The notes: generated by a model not told the origin, from the sequence alone. A stretch of DNA of 64,000 nt from Anastrepha obliqua (GCF_027943255.1 NC_072896.1:42310501-42374500); one strand, 5' to 3'; numbered from the stretch's first letter, positions 22,380 to 34,690 are shown. Made by a program: numbers and translations.

Positions 22380-23400
22380 GGTTTTTATTTAAACGAAAAA
22401 ACAATACTTATATCAATAAGTTAATCAATTATATTTTCGCCGTTACTGTTTACAACCTCTTCCCACATATCGACCAATTTGTTGATGACGTTCCGCCAAA
22501 AATCGCCTGGTCTGGTGTCGAAGAAGTTGTTTAAAGACCTCTTTGCTATCGAAGGTGACGCCTTTCATATGGCTTGACAGGGAGAGAAAAAGATGATAAT
22601 CGGTCGATGCAAGGCACCTCCCATTCGAGCTTTTGGAGTGCAGCTTTGACGATTTGTGCAACATGGGGCCTGGCATTGTCGTGAAGGAGTGTGGTTTGAC
22701 TATGTAGATTAGGTCTCTTCAGTCGAATAGCTTTTCATGTGGTGTAGCTGGGTAATGTAGAGTTCCTTGTACACAGTGGCATTCTTTTGAAGCATTTCCC
22801 AGTGTACCATGACTGGGAGGGCAGTCCCACCACCATGATCTTCTTTGGATGAAGATCCGGGTTGACTCTCGGTTTTGGCGTGTCTCCTGGGCACCCACTC
22901 CTTTCTTTACTTCAATTTTATGTATAGACACCATTTCTCATCTGCTGCGATGATTTGGTACAAAGAGCTCTGTACATGATCGCGTGTTGCTTGATGGCAG
23001 ACGACTTTCATTGTTTTTTTCGTTGATCTCGTGAGGCACCCAGGCTCCCAATTTTTTCGGTAAATCACGTTGAATGAATGTGATTGAAATTCGTTTTATG
23101 ATCGCCTTTAATTTTTTCCGCCAACTCACGACTGTTTTGGCTACCGTTCTCATTCAAAGGGGATTTGAGACGTTCTTCATCGAATTCAGAAGGCCTTCCG
23201 CTGCGGGACGTGATATCGACGTCAAAGTCGCCATTTTTGAACTTTGCAAACCATTCTCGTGCCATAGACTCACCTATGACACCTTCTCCATATACGCCGC
23301 AAATGTCTCGGGCTGCTTCGACAGCCTTTTGACCTCAATGAAAAGCAAAGAAGAGCAGGTGTCGAAAATTTAGATTTTTACCTCCTGAATATTCCATTTC
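22380..23400 (-). mobile_element. Mariner transposase pseudogene
   Basis: On the minus strand there is MAREWFAKFKNGDFDVD with SRSGRP (helix-turn-helix part), KKLGAWVPHEINE (WVPHEL motif), then LLHDNARPHVAQIVKAALQ with the second catalytic Asp, and STDYHLFLSLSSHMKGVTFD (C-terminal part). The SPDLAP segment with the third Asp is deleted between EWEV and TDYHLF, and the first catalytic block is missing or out of frame. Frameshifts occur near 22,700 and 22,930. Confidence 0.88.
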
Positions 23401-23521
23401 TAAGCCTCAAAACTAATCAAAAATATAACTCAAAAATACAATTAACATACATAGTTTTGTAGAAGAGAAAGAGTTCTATCAAATGAATACCTACCCTTTG
23501 CCTTTGGGATCGGGTACTTTT

Positions 23522-23655
23522 TCCCCCGGGCCCGGAGTTTTCAGAGGGGCCCGGACTCGAGATTATACGTATTTATATGAATTAGACATTGGAAAGGGCC
23601 CGCATTTGCAATTTCCCCCCGCGGCCCGGGTATGCTCTCTACGGCCCTGACTAGT
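23522..23655. repeat. GC-rich short repeat, copy 1
   Basis: cccgggcccggag, then cagaggggcccggactcgag, gaattagaca, ggaaagggcccgcatttgca and tatgctctctacggccctg. A near-identical copy lies at 47,046-47,171. The reverse strand starts cagggccgtagagagcata, resembling the CAGGG start of hAT ends. The GC content is far above the surroundings. Confidence 0.8.
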
Positions 23656-23659
23656 TGTA

Positions 23660-24050
23660 ATATAAAAACGCTATAAACTTATTCCCCAACCCAATAATTT
23701 AAAGAAACAAGCTGTTTTAATTGCATGAATGAATAAAATCTTATCTTCAAATTGTGTTGCATTCTCAAACACTTTTCCTTTCATTCTCGCAAGTTGCTAC
23801 GCAAGAGTTGATGGAGTAGCTGATAAATTATAAACAGGTGTTTTTTTCGGCAGATTTCATTTCGTTTTGAAAACTGTATTTGACCTTTCCTTGGAATTCA
23901 TGTTCCAAATTATTTTATGCCAAAATTTAATTCTGAAGCTCCTTAAAACCTCTTTCTAAGTCATCACTATAAAAAATATGGATTTTTTTTTTAATTCAAT
24001 ATAGCAAACTTTAGTTCTGATGTAAAGAAATGTTTGGGGAAGGTCCAACA
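23660..24050. other. No recognised feature
   Basis: AT-rich; nothing recognised. Confidence 0.3.
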
Positions 24051-24054
24051 TAAA

Positions 24055-24700
24055 TGCAAGAGGTGAGTCACTTTTTGATTTTATTTTAAACGAAGATTTG
24101 TTTATTTACAACAGGGGTAAGGACCCCACTTTCATTGCTGCAACCAGGGAAGAGGTGCTGGATCTTACTCTGGCCTCCTCCTAATTGCTACACCGATATT
24201 CCGATTGGAGGGTGCTTAACACCAACTCCTTCTCGGATCACAGGTATATTCAATTTTCTTTCACTGAAACTCTCCCTCCAAAAAGACCCTCCTACAGGAA
24301 TCTGAGGAGAACGGCCCTGGACACATGCGGCAGGAATCTGCTGACCCTTCTCCCCGAAGCATCAAGGGGAAATTTAGATCTCTCGGAGGGAGCGATCGAT
24401 GACCTGGTGGAGATCTTCACTGCAGCTTGTAATAAGACTCTCGAAGGATCCTGTCCACTTAGAACGCTCCCTACGAAGGAGAAACCACCTTGGTGGACAG
24501 CTGAGCCCTTTTTAATAGGACTAAAAGAATTAAGTCTCCCTCAGGATGGGAACTGTATAAAGTAGGGCTAGGAATCTATAAGTCCGAAATTAGGAAGGCC
24601 AAGAGGGACTCTTGGAGAAACTTCTGTGGAAGCGTGGAGGAATGTCATGAGTCTTCAAGATTTAGACGAATACTCACGAGGATATGATGCTGACACCTTC
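24055..24700 (+). mobile_element. LINE ORF2 fragment: endonuclease C-terminal end
   Basis: The reading ARGESLFDFILNEDLFIYNR, PTFIAATREEVLDLTLAS, stop, then VLNTNSFSDHRYIQFSF. SDHRYI is the last catalytic motif (SDH) of the apurinic-type endonuclease of R1/LOA-like LINEs. The frame stays open to about 24,565 and then shifts to KSEIRKAKRDSWRNF-like. The RT domain does not follow. Confidence 0.85.
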
Positions 24701-24869
24701 GTGACCGATTTATGGAAACGCGTTTCGGAGCCGAAGAACCACTCTTAAGATTATTGTTTTGTTTTAAGATCGTGGTGATAGACTCAAGTTTTATCCATTG
24801 TGAGGAATTGATGCACAAAATCCACTTTATCTTTTTGTAAACTCTCTAAATGTGGCTGAAAAATTTACT

Positions 24870-25270
24870 TTGGAATGTGTTTTTGTTTCATTGTTTGCGA
24901 ATGCGACACCTATTGTGCACAGAGCTTTCTGAAACCACATACTTTAGTCAAAATATTGCTTACATTACCCAATGAGATGCCTGGGGCTTCTACAAAATCA
25001 ATTTCAGTCATTCGACGATTTTCCAATACGATCCTATATTTTTTCCACGATTTCTGATGTTGCTGCTGTTTTTGGACGTCCTTGACGTGGATCTCTTCAA
25101 GGCTTGTACGATCACGTTTTAATTCAGTACCCTACTGTACTAATTGACGGCGAAAAGTCCTTATACACTTTCAACATTCGTTCCTAAATTTCCTTTTCTT
25201 TTAAGCCTTCCAAAAATAAAAATTCAATCACTGCACGATGCTTGATTTTTTCCATTGTAGAAAATACTGT
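24870..25270 (-). mobile_element. Mariner transposase N-terminal fragment
   Basis: The minus-strand frame beginning near 25,258 reads MEKIKHRAVIEFLFLEGL, and further on RRMTEIDFVEAPGISLGNV. This matches MEK.E.RAVI..L.L.G and R.V...E..EA.GIS.G.V in the N-terminal DNA-binding region of mariner. It has frameshifts and no catalytic domain. Confidence 0.65.
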
Positions 25271-25828
25271 GACACGTCGATACTAAATGGCTTATAAGCA
25301 AAGAATTAATTGGCTGATTAAATCTCATCAGTGTACAATCTGCTGTCAAATGCCCCATATAATTACGAACACGAACGCCAGAAAACCAGAAACGTTCTTT
25401 TTTCGCTAAATAAATCCTGAAATCCTGTCATAACCAATTGGACAGGCTCGCATAAACTTGAAGGGGATGTTGATAATTTAGCTAATTGGTGTCATAACTC
25501 GCGGCTCTCTGCAAATATGATAAATACAAATGCTTTAAGATTACCTTTTCGAAAATAGTTAACACTGACCCGATACACCCTATTTCATCTCCGATATTGT
25601 ATTGCAACATCATGTTAATAGAATTAAAGTTTCTTGAAGGAATTATTTATAAGGGACGAGTGCTTTCGTTAAGATCTTATTTCTTGTTGTGGCTATTGCA
25701 TGATATTTTTATACACATTTCACAATTTAAAAGGTTCCTTAAGGTACGATGAGTAGTTTCTATTAGCAAATAAAAAAATTTCATGCGGATAAAATGACTT
25801 TTTTGTACAATACACTATACCGAAAGGA

Positions 25829-27125
25829 ATGCATCTATCTACCGAGGAGGATGCTATTATTCTATTTAGGGAATAGAGAGTCTCAGTTCGCAAAATAGCG
25901 CCAAAAGTAAATCGAAATAAAAAAAACCATCAACAAATTTTTGGAAAATCCGGCTGAGTATAGAAAAATTAAAAGGACTAATCCAAATCCTATGCGGCCG
26001 CCGGAGCCGAATGGGTTGGTGCGTGATTACCATTCGGAATTCGCAGAGAGAACGTAGGTTCGAATCACCGTGAAACACCAAAATATAGAAAAAGGTTTTT
26101 CTAATAGCGGTCGCCCCTCGGCAGGCAATGACAAACCTCCGAGTGTATTTCTGCCATGAAAAAGCTCCTCATAGAAATATCTGCCGTTCGGAGTCGGCTT
26201 GAAACTATAGGTCCCTCCATTTGTGGAACAACATCAAGACGCACACCACAAATAGGAGGAGGAGCTCGGCCAAACACCCAAAAAGGGTGTACGCGCCAAT
26301 TATATATATATATATAATCCAAAGCCTAAGATTGACGACAGCTGTAAGAGATGAACCAGATGGTTAAATAAAAACCGTCCGTAAATAAAAACCTCAGCCC
26401 TAACTTTCTCTAAATGTTACGAAGAGAAGAATGCAGCGAATTTGAGTGAAGACTCCAATTTTAAATATCAAAATAGACTAGCTGAACCGAAGCTTACACC
26501 ATGCAATAAAACAGCTAGACTCGAGTTCACCGATAATCATAAGTTTTGGGATGATCAATAGCACATCCATCATTTTTAGCGATGAAAAAAAATGTATCTC
26601 TACTGGCCTGAGGCTTGTTAGAAGTATTGGAGAGATATTAGCGAGCCACAACAAACGCGGCACTCCCGAAATTTCCACGGTGGCTCTCTTATGAACTGGC
26701 TCTTATGAATTGAAACTGAGCTACCGTAGCAAGACCGCAGTTTGTTTTATTTCGCATAAGATGAATGCAGAGAATTGCAAAAAGGCCTTGGATAATGTTT
26801 CATTGAGTTTTGCTGAAGAATTTCCGGGTAAGTCTTGGACGTATCAACAGGAGAATGTTCCAATCCACAGCTATAAGCGTACAAAGTAGTTTTTCGCGTC
26901 GAAAAATCGTCCTGTATTGAAATGGCCTGCAGTTAGTCCAGACCTAAATCCAATGGAGAATCTCTGAAGTTTTTCTAGCAAGCAAGTTTATAAAGGCGGA
27001 CGGAAGGAATTTACCTATGCACCTTAAAAAAGCCATTCAAGAGGAAGGGGCTAAATCGACTTTATAGTTCTTCAGTAACTCTTAGATTCTATGCGACGAC
27101 GATGTGAGTATCAGATACAATAAAT
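25829..27125 (+). mobile_element. Tc1 element interrupted by a SINE
   Basis: The left part (25,829-25,992) reads MHLSTEEDAIILF, stop, then RVSVRKIAPKVNRNKKTINK and FLENPAEYRKI, the first DNA-binding domain. After the SINE it continues RLEFTDNHKFWDDQ-like, SRNFHGGSLMNWL, MNAENCKKALDNV, WTYQQENVPIHSYK and PVLKWPAVSPDLNPMENL. The second catalytic Asp (QQDN) is Glu, while the final ME(N) Glu remains. There are several stops. This is a dead DD34E-type Tc1 copy. Confidence 0.85.
25993..26314 (+). mobile_element. tRNA-derived SINE, full-length, with target duplication
   Basis: The head has an A-box-like gagccgaatggg and a B-box-like taggttcgaatcac. The body runs through ctaatagcggtcg, caggcaatgacaaacctccg, gtgtatttctgccatg, aagctcctcat, cggagtcggcttgaa and gaggaggagctcggcc, and ends aaagggtgtacgcgccaatt plus (TA)n. 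It is flanked by TAATCCAAATCCTA (25,979-25,992) and TAATCCAAAGCCTA (26,315-26,328), a 14-bp target duplication with one mismatch. About 322 bp. It needs a LINE partner for movement, which is not identified here. Confidence 0.92.
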
Positions 27126-27299
27126 AATGGAGGATAAGTTTAGATTAGATTTGTGGGGGGTTGGACAAGTCCAAGCACTCAGTCAGTAGACCATTGCACT
27201 ACACCCCGATAGATATCAGTAGAAAGAATAGAGATAGGAAAGGTAAAAAGTGGATGGTCAAACGGATAAATTAGTTTGAGGTCACTCCTCCACAAATCT

Positions 27300-27745
27300 C
27301 TTGGATTCACTGATGAATTTTAAGAGATCCGGAAGAGGAAGAGTATGGACAAAGTATATCGCAACCCAATATCCTAAGTCTGATTCTGGAAAATGCAGTA
27401 CAGCTACAGAGAAAATGTTCTACAGTGTCGTCATTCTCAAGACAGAATAGGCATATCGGGCTGTCTACGACCCCCATGGCAACCATATGCTGACCACAGA
27501 CGTTGTGCCTTGTGATTTGACTCACCAGTTCACCGTACTCTCAGGCCCTTTCTGCTGAGTTTTAGGAGAAAGGTCCCTATTTTCTTGTTTGATTCTTTCA
27601 CAAAGCACTAGGCTACTCTGCACGAGTTCAACTCAGACCAACGACCTCTGTGGGTAGACGTCACGAAGTCGTCAATCCATAGTTGAATCGATGCGGAATT
27701 GACACCTAGAAAGGGTTCAGGGCCTAGTGGCATACTTGCAGAGCC
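27300..27745 (-). mobile_element. LINE ORF2 3' end: RNase H end and Cys region
   Basis: Minus-strand order: LGPEPFLGVNSASIQLWIDD, then KIGTFLLKLSRKGLRVRELV, CGQHMVAMGV, CLFCLENDDTVEHFLCSCTA and FSRIRLRILGCDIL. GPEPFLG and the C..C.....EH..C.C pattern are standard for the ORF2 C-terminus of RNase H-bearing LINEs. There is one stop near 27,610. Confidence 0.85.
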
Positions 27746-27934
27746 TTCATTTGCCAATTTATGGAGGACATACAATATAAATATTGTTTTATATTTTTTT
27801 CTTAAGATTTAATTTAATATTAGTTTTTATCCTATATACTATATCTATTACCTTTTTCAAAAGATAAAAAAGGTAAAAATGAATAAATTTTTACAATAAA
27901 ATACCAAAATAAATCCTTTAGCATATTTTATTCT

Positions 27935-28265
27935 AACGCTTATGGTTAAATTCTTTCAATCCAAGTTTTATAACTCTCTCTTTTTTTCCTCTGATTTGCT
28001 TGAAACTTGTATGACAAATTACGAATGCATTAAACTTTTTAAAAATGAGAAAAACACACAAATCGGTTTTGAAAAAAATCGCTCAAATGATTCTAAATCC
28101 TCACTAGCACCAAGCTGCCCTGGCTAAATTCTTTCAGTCGAAGTTCTATAACCCCCTGAGTTTTCCTCTGGTTTGATTGAAATTTTAACACAAAATTACG
28201 GAGGCGTTAAACTTTGCAAAAATGTGAAAATCACAAAAATCGGTTGTAAAAAAAAAAATCGGTCT
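27935..28265. repeat. Two-copy direct repeat, about 190 bp unit
   Basis: ggttaaattctttcaatcca (27,944) recurs diverged as ggctaaattctttcagtcga (28,122). Both are followed by agtt.tataac, ttttcctctg.tttg, ttgaaa.tt and a cacaaa.atcggtt segment in the same order. It is non-coding, and may be a short satellite or part of an unrecognised element. Confidence 0.75.
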
Positions 28266-28269
28266 AATG

Positions 28270-28755
28270 AGCCTTGTGTACTGCAAATAGAGAAGCAAAT
28301 TTGAAATTCGACGAAACAGCGATTTTTGCTACTCTTTTTCTTGATTAGTGACAAGTTCTTAAATAAATAAGTAAATAAATAAATAAAAAATTAAAAATAA
28401 ATAATAATTCGCTATAAAGTTCATACAGCGTCGCGATATTCGCTGTCTCATACCTGTAAAAGTCTAAAGCGTTGCTTTTATAATTCATAACTTAGTCAAA
28501 TTACTATTTATTTCGATCGATGCAATCGGCCTTTTTTGGATTACACTTTGATTCTTATGAAAAGAATAAATTTGGTTCTAAAAATCAATTATTCAGATGG
28601 ACGCAGAAAAATACATACATACGCAAGATAAATTAATGTCGTAGCTTCCGATCGAGCATACTTCGCTTAGTATCAACAAAAGTTGTTTCATTATTTTGTC
28701 TCGAAAAATGCAAATTTGTTATTATAAGCGCATTCAAGAAACTATAATTACATAT
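28270..28755. other. No recognised feature
   Basis: AT-rich with a short (AAAT)n run near 28,360-28,400. Confidence 0.3.
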
Positions 28756-28760
28756 TAGGT

Positions 28761-29275
28761 ATAGGGTTATTCAATAGGTGCGCTTCAACTTTTTTCCAAT
28801 AGGGAGGGCGAACGACGCAATATTTTTTATTTTTCGCTTGTCATTTGTAAACTTCATTAGTATACATTTCATCATGGAACGCTACACACTTGAGCAACGA
28901 TTGCAAATCGTGCAAATTTTTTATGAAAATAATCGTTCTGTTGCTGCTACTTTAAGAGCATTACGGCCATTTTACGGTCCATTTAACAAGCCGTCCCGTT
29001 TTGGGGTTATGTGAAGTCATTGGTCTACAGTAACAAGCCGGCGACGATTTGTGAGCTCAGAGCCAATATTGAACGCGAAATTGCTGGAATTTCGGCCGAT
29101 TTATGCAAAAGAGTGGTCGAAAATTGGGTTCAACGATGCAAAAGAAATCGGTTTTCATACTTAAATGTATATGTTCAAACTCGATAATAAAAAAAAAATT
29201 AGTTAAAAAAGTCAAACCGTTTGTGTTTTATTCAAAAAAGTTCAAAAGTTGAAGCGCTCTTACTGAAAAACACTA
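28761..29275 (+). mobile_element. Mariner deletion derivative (about 515 bp)
   Basis: Termini gggttattcaataggtgcgc and the inverse of gcgctcttactgaaaaacac flank a start MERYTLEQRLQIVQIFYENN (first helix), which jumps directly into the C-terminal region (GPFNKPSRFG, then EIAGISADLCKRVVENWVQR-like). The catalytic core is gone. It belongs with the 38,418-39,313 mariner group by its N-terminus. Confidence 0.8.
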
Positions 29276-29760
29276 TACAAAGTGGCGCAAGGAGCGCGTA
29301 AAGATCAAAATAAGAATTTCCAACACTCGAAATCATTTTTTTATTTATTAAAAAGTGAATCAAAAACAAATTTGAATGGTTAATTTTGCGCCAATCTGTA
29401 GAAGCACCACTTTTTAAGAAAGTGCTGAGGCTAGAGTCCCTTTGATTACCGTTACTGAAAAAGATAAGTAAAATACCATCAAACTCTTCGAGGTTTCTTG
29501 CAAATCATTAAATCAATTCACAAATAACAGAAGTCTGCATAATTCAATTTTATATAGAACTGATTTTCGATACACATTTGTACGCTGAATATGCTTCTGG
29601 AGTCCAAAAGTGCTCATAATATCATGGATTTAAGACAATTTGGGTTAAAAGCCCATAAAAACGAGTTTTTGGTTATTTTTACCCCTCCTTTCCTTAAAAG
29701 CCTGCCGTGGTATAGAATTCAACTTTACTCAAATTAAAGTCTGAACTCAAGCTGGATATA

Positions 29761-29922
29761 TGGCGCGGCCGCCGTAGCCGAATGAGTTGGTGCGTAGGTT
29801 CGAATCTCCGTGCATGAAACACCAAAATGAAGAACCTTTTTCTAATTGCGGTCGCCTCTCGGCAGGCAATGGCAAACCTCCGAGTGTATTTCTGCCATTC
29901 GGAGCCGGCTTAAAACTATAGA
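29761..29922 (+). mobile_element. tRNA-derived SINE with two internal deletions
   Basis: The head gcggccgccgtagccgaatg is joined straight to taggttcgaatctc (the segment between A and B boxes is deleted), then ggtcgcctctcggcaggcaa and cctccgagtgtatttctgcc, joined to attcggagccggctt. The 3' third is absent. Confidence 0.85.
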
Positions 29923-30003
29923 CAACCGAACTGCATAGGTTGTTCCTATGCATTTTCTAGTCATAAATTATTCTAAGTTTCGTGGCAAATTTTGATTGTT
30001 AAC

Positions 30004-31030
30004 GATGGAGTGGGGAGCTAAGGAAAATCGCGTTGCAGTGATTGCATTACAAAGTGTGGTAAAAGTGCAAGTGAGATTTACGAATTGCCGAAATTTAATA
30101 TTTCGAGAAATTTAGTTTACCGCACGATCAATCGTTTTTTCCCAAACGTGTGAAGGGACAGATAAAAACAGAAGTGGACATCCTCGCGTGGTTCGAACCA
30201 GTGCAGCCATAAAACCCGTTCGAGAAAGAATTCGCAGAAATCCTCTTAGAAAGTAGAAAATCATATCCAGGGAAATGAATGTATCGACCAGCTCCATGTC
30301 AAAACTACTTAAAGATAACCTCCACATGAAAGCCTTCCGTCGCTGAACTAGTCATCTTGACTCATCTAGACGCGACAGATGCAGGCAGCTTCTTCGGTAG
30401 CATACGGTCAACATTCATGAAAATACAATATTATTTTCACATATGAAGGAATGTTCACTGTTGAAGAAGTTTTTAATAAAAAAAACGACAAAATCTATGC
30501 TAAAACTTCTAAAGACATAAAATGTGTTGTTTCAAGGCTTCAGCGTGGCCACCATCCAGCCTCCGTAATCGTTTAGCGGGGAGTTTCTTATAAAGGCGTC
30601 ACATCTCTTCATTCACCGTGGCAAAAATGTACCAGGAGGATGTCTAAGAAGGCATGGTAAAGCAATTGAGCAGTGCTCCCTTTAATGGAGAGCATTGGAT
30701 CTTCCAGCAAGACTCCGCTCCAGCCCATAATGCAAAAAGCACACAGCAGTGCCTAAAAAACATTATTCGTGGGTTCATAGCCGCAGAAAATTGGCCGCCT
30801 GGAAGTCCAAAACTGAATCCATTGAACTACAGTTTGTACTCAGAATTGGAGAACATGACCTGTCGAAGACCTCACAGAAATTTGAAGAGTCTCAAACAAT
30901 ATTTAGTTCGAGCAGCGACGTCAATATCCATGGAAACCGTGCGTGCTGCAATAGCTGAATGGCCTAGGATTGTGTAAAAGCAAATAGTGGCCATTTCGAA
31001 TGACCACTTAAATTTTTTTTAATATTTACT
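30004..31030 (+). mobile_element. IS630/Tc-type transposase pseudogene
   Basis: The N-terminal part reads in broken frames (VYRTINRFFP-like, RERIRRNPLRK-like). The C-terminal frame at 30,654-30,977 has EHWIFQQDSAPAHNAKSTQQ with the second catalytic Asp, then GSPKLNPLNYSLYSELEN, where the family usually has SPDLNPLDYS. Both expected Asp residues read Lys and Asn, so the last catalytic position is lost. The gene ends near 30,977. Confidence 0.85.
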
Positions 31031-31039
31031 TGATTAAAT

Positions 31040-33890
31040 AAAACTAACTTCATTAAAAAAAGTAATATGATATAATTTCATTGTGATGTCATACAGAGGA
31101 AAAACAAAGGAGGCAAAAAAAACGGAAAAGGGGGTCCAGTAATTTCGATCGAATTGTAAATTAATAAGAGTTAAGATTATAAAAATTACTACGCCGGGAT
31201 TTCTGTGGTCGCTGATTACAATTTCGATGCCAGTTTTTTCAAAATTAAAAATGGTGGTAATCAGCAACTGCAAAATGCTCAGTCAGTTTAATAACCGTTG
31301 ATTTTGCGCTCGCCATATTGAATCCTCCATTTTTAATTGAGTAGTAGTAATTTTAATAATTCGCAATTCGATCGCAATCAGTATTTAATTTCAAACCAAT
31401 TATTTTATTTTATTTGTTTTTTTTTAACTTGTGTATATAGATAATAGCCAGTAGTTAATAGGCTCAATAGTAGTCAAGGCTCAGGTTTTATTTGAGTATA
31501 AATAGCTTAAAATCTCGAGCAAAAGACGTAAAGCTCACTTTTGGACCCTATGGAGTCCAAAATATGATTATAATAATGTTCAGCTCACAAAAATACAAGG
31601 CAAAGCTATATCATATCAAAAAATAAAAAGCAATGCAGACCTGCGAAATTTCCCGTGAATTACATACTTTGCTCTCTGAAAGATAAAATTATTCAAAATA
31701 GCACTCGAATGAGAGAGTTCCACGCATAGATAATTTTCATGAGCGGCTGATAGTTTTATGAAATCAAAATGGTTATATGAAGAGTTTTGAAAAGCTACTT
31801 GGACTAAAAGTTTTTACTCAAAATTTGCTTATTTTTATTCCAACCTTTTACACCTCACAAGCCTTATCTTCAAGCACGGTTTGTCCGCAAGTGATTGACA
31901 ATTCACCATGATCGTTTTTCACTTGACGTACATAGCTCAATGTCGCTCAGTTGATCAAGACAAGTTTCTCACACACCTGAAATTTTGCTCAACCGGCAAG
32001 CCATATATGAAACGGTTCAGCAAGATACAGGCGCGAATGAAAAATGTCGACGTAAGCATGGAAAGCACACAAACACATGTACACAGATTTATTTAATACT
32101 TTATTTTAAGTAAATTATAAAGGAAATCCCTTTTGACGTCCTTAATTATTTTGGTCACCTCCACACAAGTCAACTGGCCTTAGCTTACTGATGAAAGCTA
32201 TTCTGTAACGACTGGAGCCGTTGGCTAACGTATGGAAAATAACGCATGCTCATTTGGCCAACAACCTGGTCACCGAGCTAATGGAAATAGAAGTTAGAAT
32301 TAGATTTAACAAATAAAACAGCAGATGACCCACCCACCTATGAACAACAAAAACAGCGACGGGCATCAGCACACATAAGCGCACCACAATGCAAACATTT
32401 ATGTGTCGCAAACGAAGCGTTAAAGGCGAGGCTGATGAGAACGTTGTTAGATAGTTATTGGAAAGGACAGACATCAGCGAAATATTCAGCAAAAGCGCAT
32501 GCTTTGTGGCAACAGCGTATAACGGCACACATACATATATATAAAGATAGGTAAAAGCGCACAATGTGGTATGTACACTTTAAAGGGCTGAACGATAGCT
32601 TTTCTTGAAAATAGTATTGACGTCATTATTTCCAACCAGTGCTACGCTCGCCAACCATAAGTTTTTAAAGGGCAGCTAAATTTAAAACTGCAGACAAACC
32701 AACTAGAGAAACCAGCTCATTAACACTGTTGGCATTTAACTTCCTTCTGGGACTCTCATTTTAGTTATGCCACTTCCTCTTTTTCGTTATCACAAGTTAC
32801 AACATTTAGCGTTCGTCTATTTATTACACTATCCCCTAACTTCCTTTGCATTGCCATCAAACAAATAGTGTATACATTTAAATGTTATTAGAGTCATAAC
32901 ACACCTTGTTAAAGCCAATCCCTAAAAATGCTACAGCTATCATAATATACGAGCTACGGCTAGCAGTTAAGGCTGTGGCAAGGAAGGAGAATGCTCTTTG
33001 GCACACCTCAACGCGCGCGCCGCTCCTGTCACACTTAGACGCCACGCATGTCCTTACATCACCGCGCTGCCAGGCAGTCGTTGCTTGAAGTGAGTAGACG
33101 CCAAGACGCTCCACACCCTCATTGTGTATCATATCACTCATATGCCATATTTCGCCCGCACAGCCGAATAAACAGTCATCCCTTACCGGTCAGCGTTTGG
33201 ATTCGGTTTTACATGGGGAAGCAGGAAGCGCGAACTGATAGCACAGTTCATACATACCAGTACTTATGTGTATATGTATGCATATACAAGTATATGCCCA
33301 CATGATTTGTCCGCTTTGGATGACAACACCATTCTTCTATTAATCTATTACAGCGAAAGTTTCACTGTAAAGCTGATTTTTCATTACACAATTTTCATTA
33401 CAAAATTGGAACTCGAAATTGTAAATATATAAGTATACCTATGTGCATAGATACTTATACGTAATACATAGAATTATACGGTAACAAAAGCTAGCGAACA
33501 GCGACAAATTTATAGTTGAAACTGGGATCGGCATCACCTATTCAAAAATAGTACATTTGTACATCCGTTTGAAACCGCCAAAAACCCACCATACAAACGT
33601 TCATTCTAATTTACTTGTATATGCAAATAAGTACATATGTATATATGAACACGTATGTATGTGTCCACATCTAAAATATGTGTAAGTGAAGCTGTTACTA
33701 ATAAGCATCTTGTCAAAAAGAAAGATGCAATGCCTTAGTGTCGTCACCTACACGAGCAAAAATCAAAAAAAAAAAAATTAAATAAATGCAGTGCAACCAA
33801 TTATACATACCCGTAAAGTCGTAATGTCCACGTTCAGTCATTAAATTGTTAAGCAATTTCTAATCAAACTAATTAATTATCTATTAGTTT
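31040..33890. other. Long stretch without supported gene
   Basis: No ORF resembles a known family, and no copy of the local repeat families was seen. 32,880-33,320 is somewhat GC-richer (gcgcgcgccgctcctgtcac) and non-repetitive, so it could hold host regulatory or untranslated sequence. No exon could be supported. TG/TA-rich runs occur near 33,270-33,660. Confidence 0.3.
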
Positions 33891-33929
33891 GCTAAATCGT
33901 TCGCTTTTGTGTGTGCACAGTGGTAAAAT

Positions 33930-34690
33930 GTAGTATACTTATGAGCAAATTTTTATTAGAAACTAGCGCATGGCTACTGCCACAGAAAGGAAAGCATATG
34001 TGCCCTTCTTCTGGCTGCAATTGGCCAAGATATCTCAACCATTTCCGCGCTATAGCGCTGGATTCCAGGATAAGGTGCATTGGAGTCCCTGAGATTGGTC
34101 GCAGAAACGACAAGAGTCCGTAAACCAAATCCTGATCAAGTGCTGTCTGCAGTATCCCGTGAGAATGCCCGTGAGCATTCACAGTTTATCCTTGGGGAGG
34201 GTTATGAGTTTTTTAAACCTCTTTTGGTTATACCCTCCCGGTAAAGATTTCGCCTGGCGTAGCCCCCCTCAGCCCTAACTCTTCACTCCTGAGCTTCTCC
34301 TTGAAGGTGTGTTGTTCCATAGCAAGGAAGGGCTTGGGTCCCATTAAAGGCGAGGCCGCAGCCTCTTTCGCCAATGCGTCCGCTATTTCTTTTTCAGTTA
34401 TATTCCTATGTTCTGGGACCCAAGTTAACCGGATGCAATTGTTCATTCCTAGTAGGTTAAGTTCCTCGATACACTCAGGGTCTAGTGAGGATAGGATCTC
34501 ACAGGACGATAGGCCCATGAGTGCCGCTTGACTGCCACTGGCAATTCGCTCATTCTTGACATATCGCCCTAAGTTTATCACTGCACATAGACAGACAAAT
34601 GGCATACATCTCCGCTTAGAAAATGCTTGGAAAACTGCGTATCACCACAGCGTGCTTGGTTGTGGGGCCGTAAAAGCGCATATGCCTTCT
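33930..34690 (-). mobile_element. LINE ORF2 fragment: RNase H and Cys end
   Basis: Minus-strand: NLGRYVKNERIASGSQAALM (the family has SDSQAA; the catalytic Asp reads Gly), IRLTWVPEHRNITEKEIADA LAKEAA, MGPKPFLAM, then across a gap CRFCD-like and SAIARKWLRYLGQLQ. This is the RNase H and terminal zinc-knuckle part of an R1/LOA-like LINE, inactivated. Confidence 0.85.

Noticed and set aside
25993..26060. tRNA gene
   Set aside because: The A/B boxes belong to the head of a SINE present in many copies; no complete cloverleaf.
32250..32564. 104-residue minus-strand ORF
   Set aside because: Hydrophobic AT-driven composition, no start context or motif, no neighbouring exon.
34301..34531. Plus-strand ORF of 76 residues
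   Set aside because: Opposite-strand shadow of the LINE RNase H fragment.
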